Assembly: GCA_963808965.1 (NCBI GenBank)
Contig: CAWEHU010000012.1
Span: 235,480-299,479, forward strand
DNA: 64,000 nucleotides
Source of the DNA: CAWEHU01 sp963808965
GTDB lineage: Bacteria > Pseudomonadota > Alphaproteobacteria > Acetobacterales > Acetobacteraceae
Direction of reading: 5' to 3'
Shown here: positions 1 through 8,518 of the stretch, one piece after another
Numbering within the stretch: position 1 is the stretch's first letter
Layout of the letters: each line of letters opens with the position of its first letter
Notes under the pieces: generated by a model
Told to the model about the DNA's origin: nothing
What the model saw: only the letters and a program-made list of their open reading frames with translations
The model's database searches: none
Translations under genes and position numbers: made by a program

Positions 1-136
1 GGGTCAGGCTCCTCTGCGGGTCGATATCCAGCAACGCCACCCGCCGGTTCGCGGCGAGAGCGGCCGCGAGATTCGCGGCCAACGTGGTCTTTCCCGCGCC
101 GCCCTTCTGCTGCGCTACCGTAATCACCGTCGCCAT
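1..136 (-). CDS. ParA/Soj-like ATPase, N-terminal fragment
   Basis: Reading the minus strand from an ATG at 136 gives 45 codons that run off the window edge. The peptide begins MATVITVAQQKGGAGKTTLA, which contains the deviant Walker A motif KGGAGKTT of the ParA/MinD family, and continues to the family motif LLDIDPQ. Proteins of this family are membrane- or DNA-associated ATPases that place plasmids, chromosome origins or other cargo. No parB is visible because the rest lies outside the window, so whether this is the chromosomal Soj or a stand-alone positioning ATPase cannot be settled. It diverges from the nucleotidyltransferase gene across about 174 bp. Confidence 0.88.
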   Translation of the reverse strand, partial: MATVITVAQQKGGAGKTTLAANLAAALAANRRVALLDIDPQRSLT

Positions 137-310
137 GAGCTGTGCCTCTTGTAGGGTCGGAGCGGCCCGATTTGCACGCGAGTTTAACGGCTCTTCCGCT
201 GCAAGGCACCATTGCCGGAGCATTTTGGGTCAGCGCCGGCCGCGTTCTCGAATAGGAGAAGGCGTAAGATTCTGTCTCGTTCGAGGAAGTCCTGCGCTAA
301 GATCGCGATC

Positions 311-604
311 ATGGAGGATCGGGAGCAAATTCTGGCGGCGCTTCGTGCTGCCCTGCCGGAGCTCGGGCATAGGTGGCCAATTCGGTCCCGAGCCGTGTCT
401 GGATCAGTCGCGCGCGGCGAAGCGGGACCTGCGAGCGACGGGGATGTGCTGGTGGAATTCGAGCGGCCGGTCGGCTTGTCCGCGTTCCTGGCCCTTGAGG
501 AAGCCTTGGCCTATGTAGTGCGGCGGCCGGTCGATCTCGTTTCGCGGCCGGCCCTCAAACCTCACCTCGGGCGGCGTGTGTTGCAGGAAGCGGTGCGGCT
601 GTGA
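311..604 (+). CDS. MNT-type nucleotidyltransferase domain protein
   Basis: This 97-residue protein carries the nucleotidyltransferase signature GSVARGEA followed by SDGDVLVEF, where two Asp residues are expected to bind metal. Its size matches the minimal nucleotidyltransferase (MNT) proteins usually paired with a HEPN partner (HepT) as toxin-antitoxin modules, in which MNT AMPylates the toxin. No HEPN gene is adjacent: the stop codon overlaps a possible GTG of the NAD(P)HX repair gene. The ATG at 311 was chosen because homologues start shortly before the first helix. The function as an orphan is unknown. Confidence 0.8.
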   Translation: MEDREQILAALRAALPELGHRWPIRSRAVSGSVARGEAGPASDGDVLVEFERPVGLSAFLALEEALAYVVRRPVDLVSRPALKPHLGRRVLQEAVRL

Positions 605-672
605 CCGCGGCCCGGGATCGCATCGTGGCGCGTTTCAACTTCGACATCACCTCGCGCTATGCTTTTGCATCC

Positions 673-2073
673 ATGCCCGAGCTTCTGACGCCCGAGGAGA
701 TGGGGCGTGCCGACGCGCTCTCGCCGCGCTTGGGGGTGCCGGGTCCGGTGCTGATGGAGAATGCCGGGCGGGCGGTGGCCCGCGCGGTGCGGGCACGGTT
801 CCGCCCCTGCCGCGTGCTCGTGTTGTGCGGGCCGGGGAACAACGGCGGCGACGGTTATGTCGCGGCGCGGTTGCTGCAACAGGAAGGCTGGCCCGTATCC
901 GTCGCGGTGCTCGCGCCGCCGCGCGATGGCTCCGATGCGGCCGCGGCCGCGCGGCGATGGCGCGGGCCGATCGTAGACTTCTCACCCCAGGAGGCGGCAC
1001 GGGCCGAGGTCGTGATCGACTCGGTGTTCGGGGCCGGACTTTCTCGTGACGTGGACGGATTGACGGCAGAAGCTCTGCGCTCGGCCCGGCGTGTCGTCGG
1101 CGTGGACGTGCCGAGTGGTGTGGACGGGGCCACCGGAGCCGTGCGCGGCTATGCCCCCCAGGCCGAACTAACCGTCACTTTCTTCCGGCTCAAGCCCGGC
1201 CATTTGCTGCTGCCGGGGCGCGACATGTGCGGGAAGACGGTGCTCGCGGATATCGGCCTGCCCGAAGCGGCGCTGGCGACCTTGCGACCGACCACGTTCG
1301 TCAACGGCCCCTCGCTGTGGCGTATCCCCCGCCCGGAAGCGGCGGGGCACAAATATTCGCGCGGACATGTCACGGTGCTGGGCGGCAAGGCCATGACCGG
1401 CGCGGCGCGGCTGGCAGCTGCCGGCGCGCGGCGAGGCGGGGCGGGGATGCTGACCATCGCCGCGAGTTCCGGCGCTGACGTATATCGCACCGGCGACGCC
1501 GGCGTGATCGTCACCGACGCGCAACTTCCCGAACTGCTCCAGGACGAACGCCGAAAGGTCTGGGTCTGCGGGCCGGGGCTGGGCCGCGACGAGGCGCGCG
1601 CGGCACTTCCGGCGCTGCTGGCCGCCGGTCGCCAGGTCGTCGCAGACGCGGACGTTTTCGCTGCCTTCGCGGGCGAGCCGGATGCGTTGAAGGGAGTCGC
1701 GGTGCTCACGCCGCACGCGGGCGAGTTCGCTCGCGTGTTCGGCGATCCGGGGGTTGATCGTCTGGCCGCCGCGCGCGCGGCCGCTAAGCGCACCGGGGCC
1801 GTGCTTCTGCTGAAGGGGTCGGACACGATCATCGCGGCGCCGGATGGGCGCGCGGCGATCAACGCGTCTGCCCCGCCTTGGCTCGCGACGGCCGGTGCGG
1901 GAGACGTGCTCGCCGGCCTGATCGCCGGCTTGCTGGCGCAGGGAATGTCGGCGTGGGAAGCTGCGGCAGCCGCCGCTTGGGTGCATGGGCGCGCCGCTTC
2001 GATCGCCGGACCGGGCTTGCTGGCCGAGGATCTTCCATCGGCGATCCCGCTCGCTCTTGCCGAGGCGTCGTGA
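673..2073 (+). CDS. nnr: bifunctional NAD(P)H-hydrate epimerase / ADP-dependent NAD(P)H-hydrate dehydratase
   Basis: The protein repairs damaged NADH and NADPH hydrates in the cytoplasm. The N-terminal half (about residues 1-200) is the YjeF_N epimerase domain with the motif GPGNNGGDGY near residues 53-62. The C-terminal half is the ribokinase-like dehydratase with the glycine-rich stretch ATAGAGDVLAGLIAG. I place the start at ATG 673 (MPELLTPEEM), which matches the usual family start. A GTG at 601 overlapping the upstream stop has a better Shine-Dalgarno (AGGAAG) and would add 24 residues, so the start is not certain. The gene lies in the same direction as malonyl-CoA decarboxylase downstream. 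Confidence 0.95.
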   Translation: MPELLTPEEMGRADALSPRLGVPGPVLMENAGRAVARAVRARFRPCRVLVLCGPGNNGGDGYVAARLLQQEGWPVSVAVLAPPRDGSDAAAAARRWRGPIVDFSPQEAARAEVVIDSVFGAGLSRDVDGLTAEALRSARRVVGVDVPSGVDGATGAVRGYAPQAELTVTFFRLKPGHLLLPGRDMCGKTVLADIGLPEAALATLRPTTFVNGPSLWRIPRPEAAGHKYSRGHVTVLGGKAMTGAARLAAAGARRGGAGMLTIAASSGADVYRTGDAGVIVTDAQLPELLQDERRKVWVCGPGLGRDEARAALPALLAAGRQVVADADVFAAFAGEPDALKGVAVLTPHAGEFARVFGDPGVDRLAAARAAAKRTGAVLLLKGSDTIIAAPDGRAAINASAPPWLATAGAGDVLAGLIAGLLAQGMSAWEAAAAAAWVHGRAASIAGPGLLAEDLPSAIPLALAEAS

Positions 2074-2139
2074 AACAACGATCTGCCCGCTGAACTCGGC
2101 GCGACGATATGCTTCGGGAGTCCCCGCTGGGGAATTGAG

Positions 2140-3552
2140 ATGAGCGAGACCGCTGGCCGCGCCCGATTCTTCGATCGCGCTCTTCGTCGCATCGCGACGG
2201 TGTGGCGGGAGATGGCGGCGGGCGTCGGGGGCGACGAGGACGAGAGCGTCGCCGCGCAAATGCGAGCCTGTCTGGAGGGGCGCGGCGGCGAGGTCAGCGC
2301 CCGGAACCGCGCGGCCAAGCTCGCCGAAGCCTATCTGACGCTCGACGAGGCGGGGCGAATCGAGTTCCTCCGCACGCTGGCTAGCTTCGATTCCGATCCG
2401 GATGCGGTCGCGGTTGCCTACGGGGCCGTGCAGTCCGCGAAGGACCCCGCCGAGAGGGCCACCGCGAAGGCGCATCTCAGACGCGCGCTGGAGCCGCCGC
2501 GGGTCAAGCTGCTGCGCCAATTCACCGCGATCCCGGACGGGATGAAGTTCCTGGTGAACCTGCGCGCCTTTCTCCTGCCCGCCCGCAAGACCGACCCGCT
2601 GCTCGCGGCGCTGGAGGCCGATCTCCGGACGCTACTCGCCAGTTGGTTCGATGTCGGGTTCCTGGAGTTGCAGCGGATCGACTGGTCCAGTCCCGCAGCC
2701 CTTCTCGAGAAGCTCGTCGGCTACGAGGCGGTGCATGAGATCCGTTCGTGGCGCGATTTGAAGAACCGGCTGGATTCGGACCGCCGCTGCTACGCGTACT
2801 TCCATCCGCGAATGCCGAGCGAACCACTGATCTTCGTCGAGGTGGCGCTGGTGCGCGGCCTCGCGGACAGCGTGCAACGGCTCTTGGATCGGAGAGACCC
2901 GGTGCTCGACCCGCGCACCGCCGACACCGCGATCTTTTATTCCATAAGCAACTGCCAGCGAGGTCTGGCCGGCATCAGCTTCGGCAACTTCCTCATCAAG
3001 CGCGTGGTCGAACTGCTGTCCGCCGAATTCCGCAATCTCCGCGCGTTTGCGACACTCTCGCCGGTCCCCGGATTTCGCGCGTGGCTGCGAGAGAAGCTCC
3101 AGGCTGACGAGCCGGGTCTTTTGTCCGAGGAGGAGGCCGCCAGTCTCAGCACCGCCGCGCCGGCCGAACTTCCGGCAGCGGAGAGCGGCGCCCAGGCGCT
3201 GCTTGCGATTCTCGATCAGCGCGGTTGGTACCGCGATCCGGTGATGCGACGGGCGGCGGAACCGGTGCTGTTGCGCCTTTGCGCCCGCTACATTCTGCTC
3301 GAGTCCAGCCCGGCGCATCCGAAGCGCGCGAAGGACCCTGTGGCTCACTTCCATCTATTCAACGGCGCCCGCATTGAGCGCATCAATCTGCTGGGAGACA
3401 CCGCGGAGCGCGGTGTGCGCGAGAGCGCGACCCTCATGGTCAACTATCTCTACGACCCGGCGCGGATCGAAGAGTATCACGAGGATTATGCCGGCGAGGG
3501 GAAGCGAAATGCCTCCACCGCCGTCCGGCGCATGGCGCGCGGCTGGGGCTGA
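2140..3552 (+). CDS. malonyl-CoA decarboxylase
   Basis: A 470-residue protein expected to convert malonyl-CoA to acetyl-CoA and CO2. Visible family motifs are YFHPRMPSEPLIFVEVAL, SNCQRGLAGISFGNFLIK (containing the conserved Ser region) and HFHLFNGARIERIN (the catalytic His region), in the expected order in the C-terminal catalytic domain, after a helical N-terminal domain. The length matches bacterial and mitochondrial enzymes. The start ATG lies behind a GGGGAATTGAG stretch. The next gene begins 28 bp downstream and is an E1/transketolase-like enzyme, so the two are probably co-transcribed. No matB, matC or malonate regulator is next to it, which leaves the source of malonyl-CoA open. Confidence 0.93.
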   Translation: MSETAGRARFFDRALRRIATVWREMAAGVGGDEDESVAAQMRACLEGRGGEVSARNRAAKLAEAYLTLDEAGRIEFLRTLASFDSDPDAVAVAYGAVQSAKDPAERATAKAHLRRALEPPRVKLLRQFTAIPDGMKFLVNLRAFLLPARKTDPLLAALEADLRTLLASWFDVGFLELQRIDWSSPAALLEKLVGYEAVHEIRSWRDLKNRLDSDRRCYAYFHPRMPSEPLIFVEVALVRGLADSVQRLLDRRDPVLDPRTADTAIFYSISNCQRGLAGISFGNFLIKRVVELLSAEFRNLRAFATLSPVPGFRAWLREKLQADEPGLLSEEEAASLSTAAPAELPAAESGAQALLAILDQRGWYRDPVMRRAAEPVLLRLCARYILLESSPAHPKRAKDPVAHFHLFNGARIERINLLGDTAERGVRESATLMVNYLYDPARIEEYHEDYAGEGKRNASTAVRRMARGWG

Positions 3553-3580
3553 GCCCGCGCGCAAGGAGGACGGTTCCAGA

Positions 3581-5968
3581 ATGAACGTGCCAGTTACGTC
3601 ACTCGCCGAGCGCCCGCCTGTGGCCGCCACCGACCGCGCACAGATTCTCAATCAGCTCGAGCGAAAACTGCTGTGGCTCTCCGCGTGGATGATCCACAAC
3701 GCCAATCACCTCCGGCCGAATCGCGACGGGTTGAAAGTCGGCGGACATCAGGCCTCTTGCGCGTCCGTGATTTCCATCATGTCCGCACTCTATTTCGAGA
3801 TCTTGCGGCCGCAGGACCGCGTCGCCGTGAAGCCGCACGCGGCGCCGGTCTTTCACGCCATCAATTACCTGTTTGGCCGTCAGACTCTCGCGAAGATGCA
3901 GGGCTTGCGGCAGTTCGGCGGCGCCCAGCCATATCCCAGCCGGGTGAAGGATGGGCCGGAGGTGGATTTCTCGACCGGCTCCGTCGGACTTGGCGTCGCG
4001 ATGACCACGTTCAGCGCGCTGATGCAGGACTATGTGCGCCTGCACGGTTTGGCGCGCGAGGATCTGCCGCGCGGCCGCCACGTCGCGATCGCCGGCGACG
4101 CGGAGCTGGACGAGGGCAACATCTACGAGGCTTTGCTGGAGGGCTGGAAGCACGACGTTCGCGACGTCTGGTGGATTATCGATTACAACCGCCAGAGTCT
4201 GGATTCCGTGATGCCGGACCGGCTGTTCGGCCGCATCGAGGGCCTGTTCCGCGACATGGGATGGAACGTGGTCACGATGAAATACGGGCGGAAGCTGCAA
4301 GCAGCCTTCGCGCGTGACGGCGGCGAAGAATTGCGTCGCTGGATCGACGACTGCCCGAACTCGCTCTACTCCGCGCTAACGTTCCAGGGCGGCGCCGCCT
4401 GGCGGCAAGCAGTCCTTGCCGATCTCGGCCGTTCGCGGGGCGTCCGCGCCATTCTCGACCCTCTTGCGGACGAGGAACTCGCCGCGCTTATGACCAATCT
4501 CGGCGGTCACGATATCGAATCGATTATCGAGACGCTGCGCACTGCCGATGCCGAGGGCGACCAGCCGACCTGCTTCATCGCCTACACGATCAAGGGCATG
4601 GGCCTGCCTTTCGCCGGTCACAAGGACAATCACGCCGGGATGATGACGAAGGAGCAGATGGAGGTGTTTCGATCCTCCATGAACATCCGCCCCGGCCATG
4701 AGTGGGACCAATTTGAAGGTCTCGACGCACCGGAAGCGGAGCTGCGCGGCTTCCTCAATTCGTGCCCGTTCGCGACCCCGCTCACGCCGCAGGGCCGCAT
4801 GCTGAGCGCGCCTGTGATCGCAATACCCGATGTGCTGCCCGCCCCAAAGCTCGCCGGACGAAAGATGTCCACGCAGTCGGGTTTCGGCGAGATCCTGGCG
4901 GAGATCGGGCGCGGCAAAGGCCCCTACAAGGAGCTTGCCCGGCACGTCATGACGACGAGCCCGGACGTCACGGTCTCCACCAATCTGGGGCCGTGGGTGA
5001 ACCGACGCGGCGTGTTCGACCGGCACACGCGCAATGACGTGTTTCGCGACGCGAAGCTCGCCAGTGCCCAGCGCTGGGGCATGAGCCCGGAGGGGCAGCA
5101 TATCGAGCTTGGCATCGCCGAACAGAACCTTTTTCTGCTGCTCGGCGCGGCGGGACTGACCCCGTCCCTGACCGGCGCGCGCGTGCTGCCGATCGGTACG
5201 GTGTACGACCCGTTCGTCAACCGCGGACTCGATGCACTCATTTACGCCTGTTATCAGGATGCACGCTTCCTGCTGATTTCGACGCCGTCCGGCTTGACGC
5301 TCGCGCCGGAGGGCGGACAACACCAGTCGGTGAACACGCCGCTGATAGGGATGGCCTCAGACCGGCTCGCGAGTTTCGAGCCCGCGCACGTAGACGAGCT
5401 CGCGATCCTGTTCCGTCACGCGCTCGCCCATATGCAGGCGCCGGACGGTTCGGCGGCTTGGCTGCGGCTTTCGACCCGTCAATTGGATCAGCCCGAGCGA
5501 CGCCTCGATGCGGACGCGGTGATAGCCGGCGCGCACTGGGTCGTTCCGCCCGAAAAGGGAGCGCGCATCGCGATCGCGTATCAAGGGCCGGTCGCTCCCG
5601 AGGCGATCGCGGCGTTTTCGGAATTGAGGGAAGAGGAGGCCGGCGCGGGACTGCTCGCCATCACGAGCCCGGATCGCCTGTACGCGGGCTGGACCGAGGC
5701 GCAGCGGATGCGCCGGGCGGGGCAACGCGATGCGCGCGCCCATGTCGAGCGCGTTCTCGCGTCGCTGTCCCCGGCGGCGGCGCTGGTGACGGTGCTGGAC
5801 GGGCATCCCGCTGCGCATGCCTGGCTTGGGAGTGTGGCCGGACATCGCGTGATCGCCCTGGGTCCGGACCGCTTCGGTCAGAGCGGCGACATTCCGGATT
5901 TGTACCGCGCCTACGGACTGGATACCGATTCGATCCTGGATGCCTGTGCGCAGGCGTTTCTTTTCTAA
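3581..5968 (+). CDS. thiamine-diphosphate enzyme, transketolase / homodimeric pyruvate dehydrogenase E1-like
   Basis: The 795-residue protein has the three-domain plan of transketolase and AceE. The N-terminal part has KVGGHQAS and KPHAAPVFHAINYLFG, and the ThDP/Mg-binding motif is GDAELDEGN at residues 172-180 (AceE has GDGEMDE). The middle domain has ELGIAEQNLFLLLGAAGL, with the Glu expected to activate the cofactor. It is shorter than AceE (about 887 residues), and no E2 or E3 gene is nearby, so it could be an E1 or a stand-alone transketolase-like enzyme acting on pyruvate or a sugar phosphate. The start ATG at 3581 follows AAGGAGG. The open frame extends further upstream, but inside the decarboxylase gene, so that part is rejected. 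Confidence 0.85.
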   Translation: MNVPVTSLAERPPVAATDRAQILNQLERKLLWLSAWMIHNANHLRPNRDGLKVGGHQASCASVISIMSALYFEILRPQDRVAVKPHAAPVFHAINYLFGRQTLAKMQGLRQFGGAQPYPSRVKDGPEVDFSTGSVGLGVAMTTFSALMQDYVRLHGLAREDLPRGRHVAIAGDAELDEGNIYEALLEGWKHDVRDVWWIIDYNRQSLDSVMPDRLFGRIEGLFRDMGWNVVTMKYGRKLQAAFARDGGEELRRWIDDCPNSLYSALTFQGGAAWRQAVLADLGRSRGVRAILDPLADEELAALMTNLGGHDIESIIETLRTADAEGDQPTCFIAYTIKGMGLPFAGHKDNHAGMMTKEQMEVFRSSMNIRPGHEWDQFEGLDAPEAELRGFLNSCPFATPLTPQGRMLSAPVIAIPDVLPAPKLAGRKMSTQSGFGEILAEIGRGKGPYKELARHVMTTSPDVTVSTNLGPWVNRRGVFDRHTRNDVFRDAKLASAQRWGMSPEGQHIELGIAEQNLFLLLGAAGLTPSLTGARVLPIGTVYDPFVNRGLDALIYACYQDARFLLISTPSGLTLAPEGGQHQSVNTPLIGMASDRLASFEPAHVDELAILFRHALAHMQAPDGSAAWLRLSTRQLDQPERRLDADAVIAGAHWVVPPEKGARIAIAYQGPVAPEAIAAFSELREEEAGAGLLAITSPDRLYAGWTEAQRMRRAGQRDARAHVERVLASLSPAAALVTVLDGHPAAHAWLGSVAGHRVIALGPDRFGQSGDIPDLYRAYGLDTDSILDACAQAFLF

Positions 5969-6229
5969 TCATCGTGGATGCGAGGAGGATGGTCCCAAAG
6001 GTTCCGCGTGCCGGATCCAAATAGCAGCACCTGTAAAGGTTTGTGCTTTGTGTGTTGCTTTGCGAAGTTCCCCCGAATTCAGGCGCTTAGGATATACGGC
6101 TGACAAACGCTCCAAGAACGGTCCCAATTGACGTTTTTGTGACCTTAGAAAAGGCCTGTTCAGATTTACTAGAATTTTCAGGACGCGACGATGTAGGTTT
6201 TCGCCAGGTGTTTGGGGAGAACGGCCGCG

Positions 6230-6655
6230 ATGCGTACCATCCGCGAGGTCATCCGCAATCAGCGAATCCTGACGCTGTCACCGGACGTATCGGTGCGGTC
6301 TGCGGCGCGCGCCATGGCCGAACACCGTATCGGTTCGGTGATGGTCCTGGAGCATGGCAAGCTTGTCGGCATCTTCACGGAGCGGGACTGTTTGAACCGT
6401 GTCGTCGCGGCCGACGTCGATCCTGACACGACAGAGCTCAGCGCCGTCATGACCCGCAGAGTGCTGACGATTACGCCCGATCATCTGCTGGTGAACGCGC
6501 TGCACCGCATGCACGACAACGGCTTCCGCCACATGCCCGTCGTGGAAAACGGTGTGCCGGTCGGCATGGTCTCGGTTCGGGACGCGCTGGGCTCCGATCT
6601 CATCCGGTTCGAATACGAGGAAGAGATCAAGGGACGGCTCACGGAAGTTATGTGA
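6230..6655 (+). CDS. CBS-domain pair protein
   Basis: A 141-residue cytoplasmic protein consisting almost entirely of two CBS motifs (about residues 5-60 and 70-130). Motifs include MAEHRIGSVMVLE, VGIFTERDCLNRVV and HMPVVENGVPVGMVSVRD, the last matching the usual end of a CBS repeat. Such pairs bind adenine nucleotides or NAD and act as sensors. Stand-alone versions have no fixed partner, so the role here is unknown. ATG 6230 lies about 10 bp after GGGGAGAA; an upstream TTG at 6212 is less likely. A 261-bp, relatively AT-rich gap separates it from the E1-like gene, which suggests its own promoter. Confidence 0.9.
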   Translation: MRTIREVIRNQRILTLSPDVSVRSAARAMAEHRIGSVMVLEHGKLVGIFTERDCLNRVVAADVDPDTTELSAVMTRRVLTITPDHLLVNALHRMHDNGFRHMPVVENGVPVGMVSVRDALGSDLIRFEYEEEIKGRLTEVM

Positions 6656-6673
6656 GCGCGACGCCAGCGGCGG

Positions 6674-7517
6674 ATGCGAAAGGCCGCGTTCGTCCTGTTC
6701 TGCACCGTGCTGGGTTTTTGTTCCGTGTGCCTGGCGGCCGATCCGGCGCTGACGCTCGCGGCCGGCGATGTGACCCGCCGCTACACCCTGTCGGAACTGC
6801 TGGCGCGACCGGAGGCGGCGGACCTGACGGATTCCGGCGAGCCCGATCTCCAGCCGCCCCGTCACATACCGGGCCGTACCGTTGCTGTCCCTGCTCGGCG
6901 ATCTGCCGCTCGATCCTTTCGACACGCTCCAGACGCGCGCGACCGACGGTTTCGTCGCCGAGATCCCGCTCTCCCTGGTACTGAAGGGGAGATCCGGGGG
7001 CGCGGCCGCGTGGATCGCCCTCGAACCGCCGGGCCATCCCTGGCCGATCGTTCCCGGGCAGAGCGCGAGTCCCGGCCCATTCTTCCTGGTGTGGCAGCAC
7101 CCTGAGAGGTCGGGGGTGGGCAGCGAGCAATGGCCCTACGCGCTTATGAGCGTGGTCGCGGCCGAAAGTCCCGCTCACCGCTGGCCACAGCTCGAGGTGG
7201 ATCCGCACCTGCCGCCGGGTGCGCCCGCGCGGCGCGGCCAGGCGGTGTTCGTCACGCAATGTCTTCCGTGCCATCGCATGCAGGGCGGGGGAGCCAGCGA
7301 GATGGGACCGGATCTCGGACGCCCGATGAACGCCACCGCCTATCTTACCGAGCCGGGCCTCCGCGCCCTGATCCGGGACCCGAAATCAGTCCGAACCTGG
7401 CCTCTTCAGCAGATGCAGGGATTCGACCAGGCGATGCTGCCCGAGGCCGATCTCGACGCCGTCATCGCCTATTTGCGAGCCAAGGCGCTCTCCCAGGCTG
7501 CGGGATCAGGTGATTGA
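6674..7517 (+). CDS. exported c-type cytochrome with an N-terminal extra domain (frameshifted near 6829)
   Basis: The protein starts with a signal peptide (MRKAAFVLFCTVLGFCSVCLA). A domain of about 180 residues follows, with SSRPVTYRAVPLLSLLGDL, resembling small SUOX/molybdopterin-binding-like modules, though I do not claim a cofactor. The C-terminal 100 residues are a mono-haem cytochrome c with CLPCH as haem site and a Met in QAMLPEADLDAVIAYLRAK. The frame breaks at 6829-6830: removing one G from ACGGATT restores a continuous 280-residue reading (DLTIPASPIS). It is probably a periplasmic electron carrier. It ends convergently with the methyltransferase gene. Confidence 0.8.
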
Positions 7518-7535
7518 AGGAGTGCCGGTAGACCC

Positions 7536-7587
7536 TCGCCTACGCGGCTCGCCACGATGGTCGCCTACGCGGCTCGCGCCACGATGG
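7536..7587. repeat. imperfect tandem duplication of the methyltransferase gene tail
   Basis: Two copies of a 25-27 bp unit beginning TCGCCTACGCGGCTCGC lie head to tail (7536-7560 and 7561-7587). They differ only by an extra GC in the second copy. The second copy contains the last codons and stop (7565-7567) of the minus-strand methyltransferase, so the first copy is a duplicated 3' end lying between that gene and the cytochrome c gene. This is a recent local duplication or an assembly artefact. Confidence 0.8.
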
Positions 7588-8329
7588 TCGCCGCCTCGAG
7601 ATCGAAGCTGCCGTCCTCGCCTATCGCGAAATGCTCCCGCACCAGGGATGGCGCACCAGCTTGCAAAGAACGGATTGCGTCGGCATGGGCTGAAGAGGTG
7701 CGCGTGCGGGCTGTCCAGACTGGAAACTCCATCCGGAGCCTGCGGACAATGATACTCCGTACATCGAACCCTGAGCGCGACAGGGCAGAGACCCACTCCG
7801 CGATGCTGTAATTACGGACGTGCGACGCATCCCGCAGCAATTCGATGGCTTGCAAATACGTATCTAGAACCGGGTCCGGTGGGGCAATCGAGTCGATGAA
7901 CACGGCGCCCCCGCCGCGCTTCAGCACCCGCCGCGCCTCCCTCAAGCCGGCCTCCATGTTTTGCCAGTGATGCGTCGTGAACCGGCAGAGAACGACATCG
8001 AAGGAAGCGTCGGGAAAAGGCAGGTCTTCCGCTGGGGCCTGCTGCACGCTGATGTTGGAGAGGCCGCGCTCGGCCGCGGTCGCGGCGACGGCGTCAAGCA
8101 TGGCCGCGGTCACGTCGCACGCGACGACCTCCGCGACGTGGGGCGCCGCGCGATAGCTGACATGGCCGCCTCCGCATCCCAGGTCCAGCACGCGGGCCGT
8201 GCTCTGCCCGTGCAACTCGGCCTCGATCTGATCGAGGTCGTCGCCGCTGCTATGGACGGCGCTGGCCACATAGTCCCGCGCACGGGACGCGTACTGCTCG
8301 GCGGCGAAGGCGTGCTGTGACGTGCTCAT
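7565..8329 (-). CDS. class I SAM-dependent methyltransferase (UbiE-like)
   Basis: A 254-residue protein with the class I methyltransferase fold. Motif I is VLDLGCGGGHVS (residues 47-58), the acidic residue ending strand 2 is in VVACDVT, and the post-motif LPFPDASFDVVLCRFTTHHW is typical of the UbiE/COQ5 and Methyltransf_11 group. The substrate cannot be read from the sequence. It is transcribed on the minus strand away from the IclR regulator's 3' side, with about 190 bp of non-coding sequence upstream. Ubiquinone biosynthesis UbiE is usually clustered with ubiB, which is not the case here, so a stand-alone methyltransferase is more likely. Confidence 0.88.
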   Translation of the reverse strand: MSTSQHAFAAEQYASRARDYVASAVHSSGDDLDQIEAELHGQSTARVLDLGCGGGHVSYRAAPHVAEVVACDVTAAMLDAVAATAAERGLSNISVQQAPAEDLPFPDASFDVVLCRFTTHHWQNMEAGLREARRVLKRGGGAVFIDSIAPPDPVLDTYLQAIELLRDASHVRNYSIAEWVSALSRSGFDVRSIIVRRLRMEFPVWTARTRTSSAHADAIRSLQAGAPSLVREHFAIGEDGSFDLEAATIVARAA

Positions 8330-8518
8330 GATCTGCAGACTTCCCTTAGTCGAAGCGGATACCCACTCCCGATCCTAGAACCGGATTGCGCTGACCGGAA
8401 TGCGCGTAAATCCGCGAGCGAGCCCAAGCAAAACGCGTCAAGCACTGTTTCGAATCAGCAACATGGTCGCTGCGATACGTCGCGGCGCGGGCTGCGCAGC
8501 GTGACTCTGCGCCTAGAT

